DNA of 64,000 nucleotides, taken from the NCBI RefSeq assembly GCF_900115475.1, contig NZ_FOWP01000003.1, forward strand, positions 62,001 through 126,000, given 5' to 3'. The notes below the pieces were generated by a model. The model did not search any database. It was given only the letters and a program-made list of their open reading frames with translations, and was not told the origin of the DNA. The first letter of the stretch is position 1; each line of letters opens with the position of its first letter. Positions 40,423 through 47,894 of this stretch are shown here, piece by piece. The translations under genes and the position numbers were made by a program. This DNA comes from Ectopseudomonas composti (GTDB taxonomy: Bacteria; Pseudomonadota; Gammaproteobacteria; Pseudomonadales; Pseudomonadaceae).

Positions 40423-41070
40423 ATGCAATACGACGGGTTGGCCTGGGCCGTGGCGCTGCTGGCCGTATTGGCGCTGCTGGTGGCATTGCGCATTCTGCTC
40501 AATACGGGCTGGTTCCTCGGCTGGTTGCGTGGCACTTGTGGTCTGGCATTTCTCGCGTTGGCTGGTCTGGTCGGCCTGGTGGCGTACGACCTGTATGCCT
40601 ACGAACCACTGCAGCCGGGCAAGCCGCTGGTGACGCTGAGCTTCAAGGCCGATGGCCCGCAGCGTTATCAGGTGACGCTGCTCGAAGGAGGGCGTGAGCG
40701 TACAGTCACTCTGGAAGGCGACATGTGGCAGCTCGATGGGCGGCTGATTCGCTGGAAAGGCCTGGCCGAGTTGATCGGCCTGGAGCCGGGTTACCGTCTG
40801 GAGCGTTTGTCCGGGCGGTTTCTGGCCATCGAGCAGCAGGCGCTGGCGCAGCACGGTCGTGTGCAGTTGGCCGAAAGCCCCTACGGGGTGGACTTGTGGC
40901 GCTGGTTGCGCCTGAGCCAGCGTGATTTGCTGCTGTTTGACCCGCAGGCGCTGCGAGTGACCTATCTGCCGATTGCCGCCGATGCCGTCTACAGCGTCAG
41001 CCTGACGCCGACCGGCCTGCTGGCCGAACCGATGAATCCCGCCGCCGAAGCAGCGTTGAAGGATTGGTAG
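40423..41070 (+). CDS. Conserved hypothetical membrane protein
   Basis: A 215-residue protein. Two N-terminal membrane helices (LAWAVALLAVLALLVALRIL and GTCGLAFLALAGLVGLVAYD) are followed by a domain of about 150 residues rich in beta-strand patterns (KPLVTLSFKADGPQRYQVTL). The sequence suggests an anchored, probably periplasmic, domain. I recognise no catalytic motif. Some databases label relatives as multidrug transporters, but two helices do not make a transporter, and I do not support that name. It is divergent from the TSUP gene. Confidence 0.78.
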   Translation: MQYDGLAWAVALLAVLALLVALRILLNTGWFLGWLRGTCGLAFLALAGLVGLVAYDLYAYEPLQPGKPLVTLSFKADGPQRYQVTLLEGGRERTVTLEGDMWQLDGRLIRWKGLAELIGLEPGYRLERLSGRFLAIEQQALAQHGRVQLAESPYGVDLWRWLRLSQRDLLLFDPQALRVTYLPIAADAVYSVSLTPTGLLAEPMNPAAEAALKDW

Positions 41071-41093
41071 CGGCCGCCTGGGGCCATCTGATG

Positions 41094-41140
41094 ACCCTCT
41101 CTCGCTTGCGGGAGAGGGTGCCCGAAGGGCGGGAGAGGGT
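41094..41140. repeat. CCCTCTC / GGGAGAGGG-type hairpin repeat
   Basis: ACCCTCTC and GAGAGGGT form a stem around TCGCTTGCGG. A second small hairpin (GCCCGAAGGGC) and another GGGAGAGGGT follow. Short repeats of this type are common between Pseudomonas genes. They probably act as RNA 3' structures or mobile palindromes. Confidence 0.6.
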
Positions 41141-41170
41141 GGAGCGAAGTTTGGCGTTCGCTTCGGTGGC

Positions 41171-41236
41171 GTAGGGTGGGCTTTAGCCCACCGCGACCTT
41201 CATTGGTGGGCTAAAGCGCCGCCCGGCCCACCCTAC
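41171..41236. repeat. Nested palindromic repeat (GTAGGGTGGGC ... GCCCACCCTAC)
   Basis: Terminal 11-base inverted repeats enclose a second inverted repeat, GCTTTAGCCCACC (41180-41192) with GGTGGGCTAAAGC (41205-41217). The 66-base unit would fold into one long cruciform and looks like a REP/MITE-type interspersed element. A partial end (ACACCCTAC) recurs at 41257. Confidence 0.7.
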
Positions 41237-41264
41237 AAACTGCAGTACGCACGGGACACACCCT

Positions 41265-41291
41265 ACAAAAAAGGCACCTGCAAGGTGCCTT
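41265..41291 (-). terminator. Terminator of the SDR gene
   Basis: AAGGCACC and GGTGCCTT with a TGCAA loop. The A-run on the plus strand becomes a T-run on the minus strand. Confidence 0.85.
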
Positions 41292-41311
41292 TGTCGTTTA
41301 TGCCGTCGACC

Positions 41312-42079
41312 TCAGGAGAGGAAGCCGCCGTCCACGTTGAGCGCTACGCCGGTGGTGTAGCTGGAAGCTTCGCTGGCCAGGTACAGCACCGCGCCGGCCA
41401 TTTCGCTTGGATCGGCCACGCGCTTGAGCGGGATACGCTGCAGGGCGTGCTTGAGGATGGCGTCGTTCTTCACCAGCGCCGAGGCGAACTTGGTGTCGGT
41501 CAGGCCTGGCAGCAGGGCGTTGCAGCGAATGCCGAACTGCGCGCACTCCTTGGCGAACACCTTGGTCATGCTGATCACCGCGGCCTTGGTCACCGAGTAA
41601 ATGCCCTGGAACTCGCCCGGCGAGACGCCATTGATCGAGGCGACGTTGATGATCGAGCCGCCGCCGTTTTCCTTCATCAGCTTGCCGCCTTCGATGGACA
41701 TGAAGTAGTAGCCGCGAATGTTCACGTCGACGGTCTTCTGGAAGGCGGAGAGGTCGGTGTCCAGCACGTTGCAGAACTGCGGGTTGGTTGCGGCGTTGTT
41801 GACCAGGATGTCGAGACGACCAAACTGTTCCCTGATCTGCGCGAAGACACTGGTGATCTGCTCCATCTCGCCGATGTGGCAGGCGATGGCGGTGGCCTTG
41901 CCACCTTCGGCAGTGATGGAATCGGCCACGGCCTGGCAGCCGTCGATCTTGCGACTGGAGACGATCACGTGCGCGCCTTGCTGGGCCAGCAGCTTGGCGA
42001 TGGACTCGCCAATGCCACGGCTGGCACCGGAAACGAAGGCGATCTTGCCGTCGAGGTCGAACAGTTGGGTCTTGGACAT
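41312..42079 (-). CDS. Short-chain dehydrogenase/reductase
   Basis: Classical SDR oxidoreductase of 255 residues. It has the nucleotide-binding glycine motif SGASRGIG, the NNAATNP strand, the active-site Ser in INVASINGV, and YSVTK with catalytic Tyr and Lys. It ends with the common VDGGFLS. The cofactor and alcohol/ketone substrate are not evident. It lies 16 bases after the phosphotransferase gene in the same direction, so the two form an operon. The neighbours suggest acyl or lipid metabolism (inference). Confidence 0.9.
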   Translation of the reverse strand: MSKTQLFDLDGKIAFVSGASRGIGESIAKLLAQQGAHVIVSSRKIDGCQAVADSITAEGGKATAIACHIGEMEQITSVFAQIREQFGRLDILVNNAATNPQFCNVLDTDLSAFQKTVDVNIRGYYFMSIEGGKLMKENGGGSIINVASINGVSPGEFQGIYSVTKAAVISMTKVFAKECAQFGIRCNALLPGLTDTKFASALVKNDAILKHALQRIPLKRVADPSEMAGAVLYLASEASSYTTGVALNVDGGFLS

Positions 42080-42095
42080 TGTGATTACCCCGGGG

Positions 42096-43163
42096 TTAGA
42101 GAGTGGATTTGCCGATGACCTGCAGGCACATCTGCTCCAGCAGCTTGTTCATGTGAATGAACTGGGCGAAGCGCTTGTCCTGGGTCTGGCCGTGGTAGAA
42201 GCGGTAGTAAATCTGCTGCACGATGCCGGCCAGGCGGAACAAGCCATAGGTGTAGTAGAAATCGAAGCTGTTGATCTTGATGCCAGCTTTTTCGGCGTAG
42301 TAGTCGACGAACTGCTGGCGGGTGAGCATGCCTGGCGCGTTGCTCGGTTGGCGGCGCATCAGTTGCACCGGAGCCGGGTCGCCGGCTTCGATCCAATAGG
42401 CCAGGGTGTTGCCCAGGTCCATCAGTGGGTCGCCGATGGTGGTCATCTCCCAGTCGAGCACACCGATGATCTGCATCGGGTTGTTCGGGGCGAGGATCAC
42501 GTTGTCGAAGCGGTAATCGTTGTGCACGATGCCAGGTTTGTGGTGATCGGCCGGCATCTTGTCGTTGAGCCAGGCCTTGACCGGTTCCCAGGTTGGCGCA
42601 TCCGGGGTCAAGGCCTTCTGGTAACGGTCGCTCCAACCCTTGATCTGGCGCTCGACATAACCCTCGGGCTTGCCCAAGTCGCCCAGGCCGCAGGCGTTGT
42701 AATCGACGTTGTGCAGCTCCACCAGCTTGTCGATGAAGCTCTTGCACAGCGCGCCTGTCTGCTCGGCGCTGAAGCTCAGCTCTGCCGGCATCTCCGAGCG
42801 CAGGATGATGCCCTTGACCCGCTCCATCACATAGAACTCGGCGCCGATCACCGATTCGTCGGTGCAGTGCACGTAGGCTTTGGGGCAGTAGGGGAAACCG
42901 GCGTTGAGCTGGTTGAGAATGCGGTACTCGCGGCCCATGTCGTGCGCCGACTTGGCCTTGTGGCCGAACGGCGGGCGACGCAGGACGAATTCCTGCTGTG
43001 GGTATTCGATCAGGTAGGTCAGGTTCGAAGCACCGCCCGGGAACTGGCTAATCTTGGCCTCGCCGCTGAGGCCCGGAATGTTGTCTTTGAGGTAAGCGTC
43101 GATGACGGCAGCATCGAGTTCTTCGCCGGTGCGGATGCGGGTGGATTGGTCAGTGAGCGCCAT
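42096..43163 (-). CDS. APH-family phosphotransferase, ACAD10/11 kinase-domain type
   Basis: A 355-residue protein of the aminoglycoside-phosphotransferase/choline-kinase fold. It has the N-lobe segment SQFPGGASNLTYLI and the catalytic loop IVHNDYRFDN. The metal-binding VLDWEMTTIGDPLMDLG is also present. This variant matches the kinase domain of human ACAD10/ACAD11. ACAD10/11 proteins phosphorylate 4-hydroxyacyl-CoAs in fatty-acid degradation. Aminoglycoside resistance is unlikely from the context. It is followed by the SDR gene in one operon. Confidence 0.87.
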   Translation of the reverse strand: MALTDQSTRIRTGEELDAAVIDAYLKDNIPGLSGEAKISQFPGGASNLTYLIEYPQQEFVLRRPPFGHKAKSAHDMGREYRILNQLNAGFPYCPKAYVHCTDESVIGAEFYVMERVKGIILRSEMPAELSFSAEQTGALCKSFIDKLVELHNVDYNACGLGDLGKPEGYVERQIKGWSDRYQKALTPDAPTWEPVKAWLNDKMPADHHKPGIVHNDYRFDNVILAPNNPMQIIGVLDWEMTTIGDPLMDLGNTLAYWIEAGDPAPVQLMRRQPSNAPGMLTRQQFVDYYAEKAGIKINSFDFYYTYGLFRLAGIVQQIYYRFYHGQTQDKRFAQFIHMNKLLEQMCLQVIGKSTL

Positions 43164-43206
43164 GCTTATCCCTTCTACTTATGATGGGTGCCCCAGATAA
43201 TTGGCT

Positions 43207-43235
43207 AATCTAATGCTGCACCCTGGCTGTCACAA
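43207..43235 (-). promoter_or_regulatory. Candidate sigma-70 promoter of the phosphotransferase-SDR operon
   Basis: On the minus strand TTGTGA and TAGATT are 17 bases apart, giving a leader of about 35 bases. Confidence 0.4.
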
Positions 43236-43330
43236 GCAATACGCGCCGTTATAGGCGGGCGTGTTGCACCTCGATCAAACTGCCTGATCAGCCATCTTCG
43301 ACCTGGGCCGTTTACCTATGCGCAGGCAAT

Positions 43331-43358
43331 AAAAAACCGGAGTGCAGGACTCCGGTTT
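43331..43358 (-). terminator. Terminator of the SCP2 gene
   Basis: AAACCGGAGT and ACTCCGGTTT with a GCAGG loop. The six-base A-run on the plus strand supplies the T-run for the minus-strand transcript. Confidence 0.85.
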
Positions 43359-43382
43359 CGTGTTTTGCGCGCAGCTCGCCGA

Positions 43383-43694
43383 TCAGACCGGGAACAGTTC
43401 GCCCAGCTTCATCGCCAGCATCATGTCGCCTTCGGCGCGCAGCTTGCCAGCCATGAAGGCTTGCATACCGTCTGTTTCGCCGCTGACGATGCCCTTGAGG
43501 GTTTCGCTGTCCATGATCAGGGTCACGTTGGCGTTCGGGTTGTCGCCTTGCTCGAGGGCGCAGGTGCCGTCTTTGACGATCAGCGCGTAGTTCTCGCCAT
43601 CTTCGATGTTGAATTGGAATACCAGATCCAGGCCTGCAGCGGCGCTGGCGTTGAACTTGGACTGCATGGTTTGGGCGATGTCAGCAACACTCAT
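43383..43694 (-). CDS. SCP2 sterol-binding domain protein
   Basis: A 103-residue stand-alone SCP2 domain with a hydrophobic tunnel for acyl chains or other lipids. It contains LDLVFQFNIEDGENYALIV and the C-terminal MLAMKLGELFPV typical of short bacterial forms. The start at 43694 is the first ATG with a usable site. Next to the histidine phosphatase and the ACAD10-type kinase it suggests a role in fatty acyl handling, but the ligand is unknown. Confidence 0.88.
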   Translation of the reverse strand: MSVADIAQTMQSKFNASAAAGLDLVFQFNIEDGENYALIVKDGTCALEQGDNPNANVTLIMDSETLKGIVSGETDGMQAFMAGKLRAEGDMMLAMKLGELFPV

Positions 43695-43750
43695 GGTCTT
43701 ATCCTTTTTCGGTTTTTTCGCGCAGCCTTGCGGCCGCAGTGGGCTGGAGC

Positions 43751-44449
43751 TCATCGGTAGGTGATGAGCTCCGGCGCCTTCAGCAGCTGTAAATGCACAT
43801 GGCTGTTGAAGGAAGCCAGACTCACCTCGCTGCCGCGGAATTTCAGCTGGCTGAGCGAGGTATTGACGATTTGCCAATTCAGTTCGAAGGCCTTTGCCGC
43901 CGGTACGCCGGTAATCAGGCGGAGCAGGGCAGTAATGGTGCCGCCGGAGGTAAACACGGCTATGTTCTGTTTGCTGCCTGCCTGTTCGAGGATGCGCCGC
44001 AGGCCGCCTTCGACCTGTTCGACATAGGCCTGCCAGCTTTGCAGGCCGGGTTTGTCGTGTTCGCCGGAAATCCAGCGCTGGATCAGTTTGGCGAACAGGC
44101 GCTGGAACTCGGCGCGGTTCTGCGCACCGTTGCGCAGGATATGTAGGGCTTCGGGTTCTTCCGGTAGTAGATCCGGCAGCAGGGTGCGAATCACCGCATC
44201 GGCATCGAACTCGTTGAAGGCTTCGTCGATATCCAGCGCCGGCGCCTGGCTCATACGCTGCAGGGCAGCGTTGGCGGTGTGTTGCTGGCGGCGCAGGCTG
44301 CCGCTGACGCAGCGGTCGAGGCGGATGCCGAGTTGTTCGAGGTGTTCGCCCAGCACTTCGGCCTGGCGCACGCCGACGGGAGACAGGACATCGTAGTCGT
44401 CTGCACCGAATGAGGCCTGGCCATGTCGAATCAGATAGATGCTGCCCAC
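43751..44449 (-). CDS. Histidine phosphatase (phosphoglycerate mutase-like) family protein
   Basis: A 232-residue protein of the branch-1 histidine phosphatase family. The phosphoacceptor is His9 in LIRHGQAS. The second core region lies around SGSLRRQQHTANAAL, and the second histidine part is replaced by VFTSGGTITALL. That position usually reads SHG, so the catalytic His is not evident there. The activity may be altered or specialised. It runs 56 bases upstream of the SCP2 gene in the same direction, and ACAD10-type kinase neighbours suggest a phosphorylated acyl substrate (inference). Confidence 0.83.
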   Translation of the reverse strand: MGSIYLIRHGQASFGADDYDVLSPVGVRQAEVLGEHLEQLGIRLDRCVSGSLRRQQHTANAALQRMSQAPALDIDEAFNEFDADAVIRTLLPDLLPEEPEALHILRNGAQNRAEFQRLFAKLIQRWISGEHDKPGLQSWQAYVEQVEGGLRRILEQAGSKQNIAVFTSGGTITALLRLITGVPAAKAFELNWQIVNTSLSQLKFRGSEVSLASFNSHVHLQLLKAPELITYR

Positions 44450-44648
44450 GTCCGTATTGGTCCCGGCACGTTGAATGTTTCGCGAGGGTATGAGGAAGCT
44501 CAGGGGCTGTCAACGAAAAAACATACGCTTGTTTGAATTGCTCGTATGGCCATTGTACGGTGCCGCCGTGCTTGGCCGGTGAACCGCTGCGCCGGTATGC
44601 TTGGGCCTTTGGGCGCTCAGGCGCCGCTGCATTGTCCAAGGGGGATCC

Positions 44649-45668
44649 GTGGAGTTTCTTAGCGAGTACGCCAGCTTTCTGGCGAAAACCCTGACCCTGG
44701 TGGTCGCCATCGTCGTGGTGCTGGTGGTGATCGCTGCCACACGCGGCAAAGGGCGGCGCGGCAGTGGTCAGTTGCAGGTGCAGAAGCTCAATGATTTCTA
44801 CAAGGATCTGCGCGAGCGCCTGGAGCACAGCGTGCTGTCCAAGGATCAGCTCAAGGCCACGCGCAAGGCCGAGGCCAAGGCGGCCAAAGAGGAAAAGAAA
44901 GCGCCACCGAGCAAGCCGCGGGTGTTCGTGCTGGATTTCGATGGCGACATCAAGGCTTCGGCCACCGACAACCTGCGCCATGAGGTGACGGCGCTGCTGT
45001 CCATGGCAAAGGCCGAGGACGAAGTGGTGCTGCGCCTGGAAAGCGGTGGCGGCATGGTGCACAGCTACGGTCTGGCGTCGTCGCAACTGGTGCGTATCCG
45101 CGACGCCGGTATCCCGCTGACCGTGTGCGTGGACAAGGTAGCCGCCAGCGGCGGCTACATGATGGCCTGCATCGGTCAGAAGATTCTCAGTGCACCGTTC
45201 GCTATCCTCGGCTCCATCGGCGTGGTGGCGCAGTTGCCCAACGTGCACCGTCTGCTGAAGAAGCACGAAATCGATTTCGAAGTGCTGACCGCTGGCGAAT
45301 ACAAGCGCACCCTGACGGTGTTCGGCGAGAACACCGAAAAAGGTCGGGAGAAGTTTCAGGAAGACCTGGAAACCACCCACGAGCTGTTCAAGGGTTTCGT
45401 CGCCCGTTACCGCCCGCAGTTGGACATCGACGCCATTGCCACCGGCGAAGTCTGGCTGGGTATGGCCGCGCAGGAGCGCCTGTTGGTGGACGAGCTCAAG
45501 ACCAGCGACCAGTACCTGGCCGAGCGCGCCGCTGAGGCGGAGCTGTTCCATCTGCATTTCGCTCAGAAAAAAAGCCTGCAGGAACGCGTCGGATTGGCGG
45601 CCAGCATGGCGGCGGATCGCTTCGTTCTGACCTGGTTGAGCCGGCTCAATCAGCAACGTTTCTGGTAA
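44649..45668 (+). CDS. sohB: SohB-type inner-membrane protease (peptidase family S49)
   Basis: A 339-residue signal-peptide-peptidase-like serine protease. It starts at a GTG behind GGGGGA, which gives the family N-terminus MEFLSEYASFLAKTL and one membrane helix. The catalytic Ser167 lies in DKVAASGGYMMA, and the S49 region continues with PFAILGSIGVVAQLPNVHR. The general-base Lys probably lies in EYKRTLTVFGENT. It is divergent from the histidine phosphatase, with about 200 bases between. Confidence 0.93.
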   Translation: MEFLSEYASFLAKTLTLVVAIVVVLVVIAATRGKGRRGSGQLQVQKLNDFYKDLRERLEHSVLSKDQLKATRKAEAKAAKEEKKAPPSKPRVFVLDFDGDIKASATDNLRHEVTALLSMAKAEDEVVLRLESGGGMVHSYGLASSQLVRIRDAGIPLTVCVDKVAASGGYMMACIGQKILSAPFAILGSIGVVAQLPNVHRLLKKHEIDFEVLTAGEYKRTLTVFGENTEKGREKFQEDLETTHELFKGFVARYRPQLDIDAIATGEVWLGMAAQERLLVDELKTSDQYLAERAAEAELFHLHFAQKKSLQERVGLAASMAADRFVLTWLSRLNQQRFW

Positions 45669-45741
45669 CACTTCGTTCATGATGGGCTGCACGACGCGAC
45701 TCGCGACGCGCAGCAGCGAACCACGACAAGAGGAGAGGGTG

Positions 45742-46731
45742 ATGACCGAGTTCAAGGCCTTGCTGGTCAGCGAAGGCGCCGATGGCGCTTTCCAGCGAGA
45801 AGTGGTCCAGCGCAACGACGAGCAACTGCCGCAGGGCGAGCTGCTGATCCGTGTGCGCTATTCCTCGCTCAACTACAAGGATGCCCTGTCCGCCAGCGGC
45901 AATCGTGGTGTGACCCGGGCTTACCCGCATACGCCCGGCATCGACGCGGCGGGTGTGGTCGAAGCTTCCAGCGTTGCCGAGTTTGCCGTGGGCGATGAGG
46001 TGATCGTTACCGGTTACGACCTGGGCATGAACACCGCCGGTGGTTTTGGCCAGTACATTCGCGTACCGGCCGCCTGGGCGATCAAGCGCCCGCAGGGGCT
46101 GCCGCTACGCGAGGCGATGATTCTCGGCACTGCCGGCCTGACTGCAGCACTGTGCGTGGACAAACTGGAGCAGGCAGGCGTTATCCCCGAGTCCGGCACC
46201 GTGCTGGTCACCGGCGCTACCGGCGGCGTTGGCAGCATCGCGGTCGTGCTGCTCAAGCAACTCGGTTATCGCGTGGCTGCTGCTACCGGCAAGGCCGAGC
46301 AGGCCGATTTCCTGCGTGGCCTGGGCGCCGACGAGATCGTCAGCCGCGAGGAACTACAACAGGGTAGCGAGCGACCGATGCTCAAGGAGCGCTGGGCGGG
46401 CGCGGTGGATACCGTGGGCGGTGACATCCTGTTTAACGTGGTCAAGTCGCTGCGTCACAGCGGCAGCGTGGCCTGTTGCGGGCTGACCGCTGGCGTCGGC
46501 TTCCAGGCCAGCGTCCTGCCGTTCATCCTGCGTGGCGTCAACCTGCTGGGGGTGGACTCGGTGGAGCTGCCGCTGGTGGTCAAGGCGTCGATGTGGGACA
46601 AGCTGTCGCTGCAGTGGAAGCTCGACCTTGCGCCGCTGTGCCAGGAAATTGGCCTGACGGAGTTGCCGGCGGCCATTGAGCGGATACTGGCTGGTGGCAT
46701 GGTCGGGCGCATTCTGGTGCGTCTGGACTGA
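45742..46731 (+). CDS. YhdH/AcuI-family medium-chain reductase (acrylyl-CoA reductase-like)
   Basis: Zinc-independent MDR-family NADPH oxidoreductase of 329 residues. The start follows AGGAGAGG. Motifs include YSSLNYKDALSASGNRGV, the Rossmann motif VTGATGGVGSIAV and the closing GRILVRLD. E. coli YhdH and Rhodobacter AcuI reduce acrylyl-CoA to propionyl-CoA, but quinone-reductase activity is also given for relatives. It is 73 bases downstream of sohB, and a terminator follows. Confidence 0.9.
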   Translation: MTEFKALLVSEGADGAFQREVVQRNDEQLPQGELLIRVRYSSLNYKDALSASGNRGVTRAYPHTPGIDAAGVVEASSVAEFAVGDEVIVTGYDLGMNTAGGFGQYIRVPAAWAIKRPQGLPLREAMILGTAGLTAALCVDKLEQAGVIPESGTVLVTGATGGVGSIAVVLLKQLGYRVAAATGKAEQADFLRGLGADEIVSREELQQGSERPMLKERWAGAVDTVGGDILFNVVKSLRHSGSVACCGLTAGVGFQASVLPFILRGVNLLGVDSVELPLVVKASMWDKLSLQWKLDLAPLCQEIGLTELPAAIERILAGGMVGRILVRLD

Positions 46732-46738
46732 TTGCAGT

Positions 46739-46769
46739 GAGGCCCGTCGATGACGGGCCTCTGCATTTT
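46739..46769. terminator. Terminator between convergent reductase and DUF4442 genes
   Basis: GAGGCCCGTC and GACGGGCCTC form a ten-pair stem with a GAT loop, followed by TGCATTTTC. Confidence 0.82.
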
Positions 46770-47206
46770 CAGGCCTGGCTGACGTACATGGTGATCTCGG
46801 CGCGGAACACCGGTTTGTCGCCGACGTAGGCCATCACCGGCACCTTGATGTCGCCGGTCTGGCTCCAGTCCACCTTGCTGCCGTCAGCCACGGTGCGGAT
46901 ATCGCCATCGGCCTTGGCCAGGTATTCCACCGTCATGCCCTTGGGAATCCAGCGACAACCGGCAGGAATGGACGCATCGGTCATGCTGCCGGCGGCAAGC
47001 TCGGCAGCATTGCACAGGGCAATGGCGTGCACCGTGCCGATATGGTTGAGCACTTCGCGGCGTTTGGCGAAGCTGACCTCGGCATAGCCGGGACGCAGCT
47101 CGACCATTTGCGGAGCGATACTGGCGAAGTAAGGGGCGACCTGGCCGATCATCGCGCTGAACTGGGCAGCGCCGGCCTGCTGGAACATCTGCAACATCTG
47201 ACTCAT
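46769..47206 (-). CDS. Hotdog-fold DUF4442 protein, possible acyl-CoA thioesterase
   Basis: A 145-residue protein with a start behind CAGGAG. The segment REVLNHIGTVHAIALCNAAELAAG is the hotdog helix of PaaI/YiiD-like thioesterases, and the flanking strands fit that fold. No direct evidence of catalysis is seen. It is divergent from the TetR gene, and two overlapping inverted repeats lie between them, so it is probably the regulated target. The neighbours suggest acyl-CoA or fatty-acid-derived substrates. Confidence 0.83.
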   Translation of the reverse strand: MSQMLQMFQQAGAAQFSAMIGQVAPYFASIAPQMVELRPGYAEVSFAKRREVLNHIGTVHAIALCNAAELAAGSMTDASIPAGCRWIPKGMTVEYLAKADGDIRTVADGSKVDWSQTGDIKVPVMAYVGDKPVFRAEITMYVSQA

Positions 47207-47266
47207 GACTTTCTCCTGCGTATTGGCGATTGAAGATGAGCGCGCGCCGGGGCAGTATACGAGCAT

Positions 47267-47295
47267 TAGAAAGTTATTCTAGAAAAATATTCTAG
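47267..47295. promoter_or_regulatory. Double inverted-repeat operator for the TetR regulator
   Basis: TAGAA-N5-TTCTA occurs twice, at 47267-47281 and 47280-47294. The right half of the first site runs into the left half of the second. The block lies between divergent genes, 15 bases before the TetR start. The site pattern fits two dimers bound side by side. Confidence 0.6.
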
Positions 47296-47309
47296 TCATG
47301 AGGAGTGGC

Positions 47310-47894
47310 ATGGCCCGTCCATTGCGTAAAGACGAGATCCTGCAGGCTGCGCTGGCCTGCTTCACCGAGCACGGCGTCGATGTCACCACCATCGAGATGA
47401 TCCGCGACCGCTCGGGGGCGAGCATCGGCAGCCTGTATCATCACTTCGGCAACAAGGAGCGGATCATCGCTGCGCTCTATCTGGCCGGCACTGCGCAATA
47501 CGCCGACCTGCTGCAGCGCGGATTTGCCAGCGCAGCTAGCGCCGAGGCCAGCGTCAAGTTGCTGGTGACCAGCTATATCGACTGGGTGGTGGCCAATCCG
47601 GATTGGGCGCGTTTCATCCTGCACAGCCGCGGTCGGGTCGAAGCGGGAGAGATGGGCGATGTCCTGCGCGACGCCAATCGCCAGCATTTTGCGCAGATTC
47701 TTGCAGCGCTCACCGAGTACCGTCTGCAGGGGCTGTTCAAGGCGCTGCCGGATGACTGTTTCGCCTCGGTGGTAATCGGCCCGACGCATGATCTGGCGCG
47801 CAACTGGCTGGCCGGCCGCACCCAGAGCGAGCTGGGCGAGTGCCGTGAGCTACTGGCGCAGATCGCCTGGGACAGCGTGAAAAGCAGCGGCTAA
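47310..47894 (+). CDS. TetR-family transcriptional regulator
   Basis: A 194-residue repressor-type protein. The start at 47310 is preferred over an ATG four codons earlier because GAGGAG lies just before it. The N-terminal helix-turn-helix is clear, with TTIEMIRDRSGASIGSLYHHF. The C-terminal ligand domain is of the kind found near acyl-CoA genes, but the ligand is unknown. It probably represses itself and the divergent DUF4442 gene. The TAA stop overlaps the stop of the dioxygenase gene on the other strand. Confidence 0.92.
   Translation: MARPLRKDEILQAALACFTEHGVDVTTIEMIRDRSGASIGSLYHHFGNKERIIAALYLAGTAQYADLLQRGFASAASAEASVKLLVTSYIDWVVANPDWARFILHSRGRVEAGEMGDVLRDANRQHFAQILAALTEYRLQGLFKALPDDCFASVVIGPTHDLARNWLAGRTQSELGECRELLAQIAWDSVKSSG

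Noticed and set aside
42096..43163. An aminoglycoside-resistance gene
   Set aside because: The kinase shares the APH fold, but its motifs match the ACAD10/11 kinase group and the neighbours are metabolic.
43383..45815. A very long minus-strand open frame running from SCP2 across the histidine phosphatase and sohB
   Set aside because: Only its final 104 codons are the real SCP2 gene, with its own start at 43694. The rest is antisense or out of frame to genes with clear motifs.
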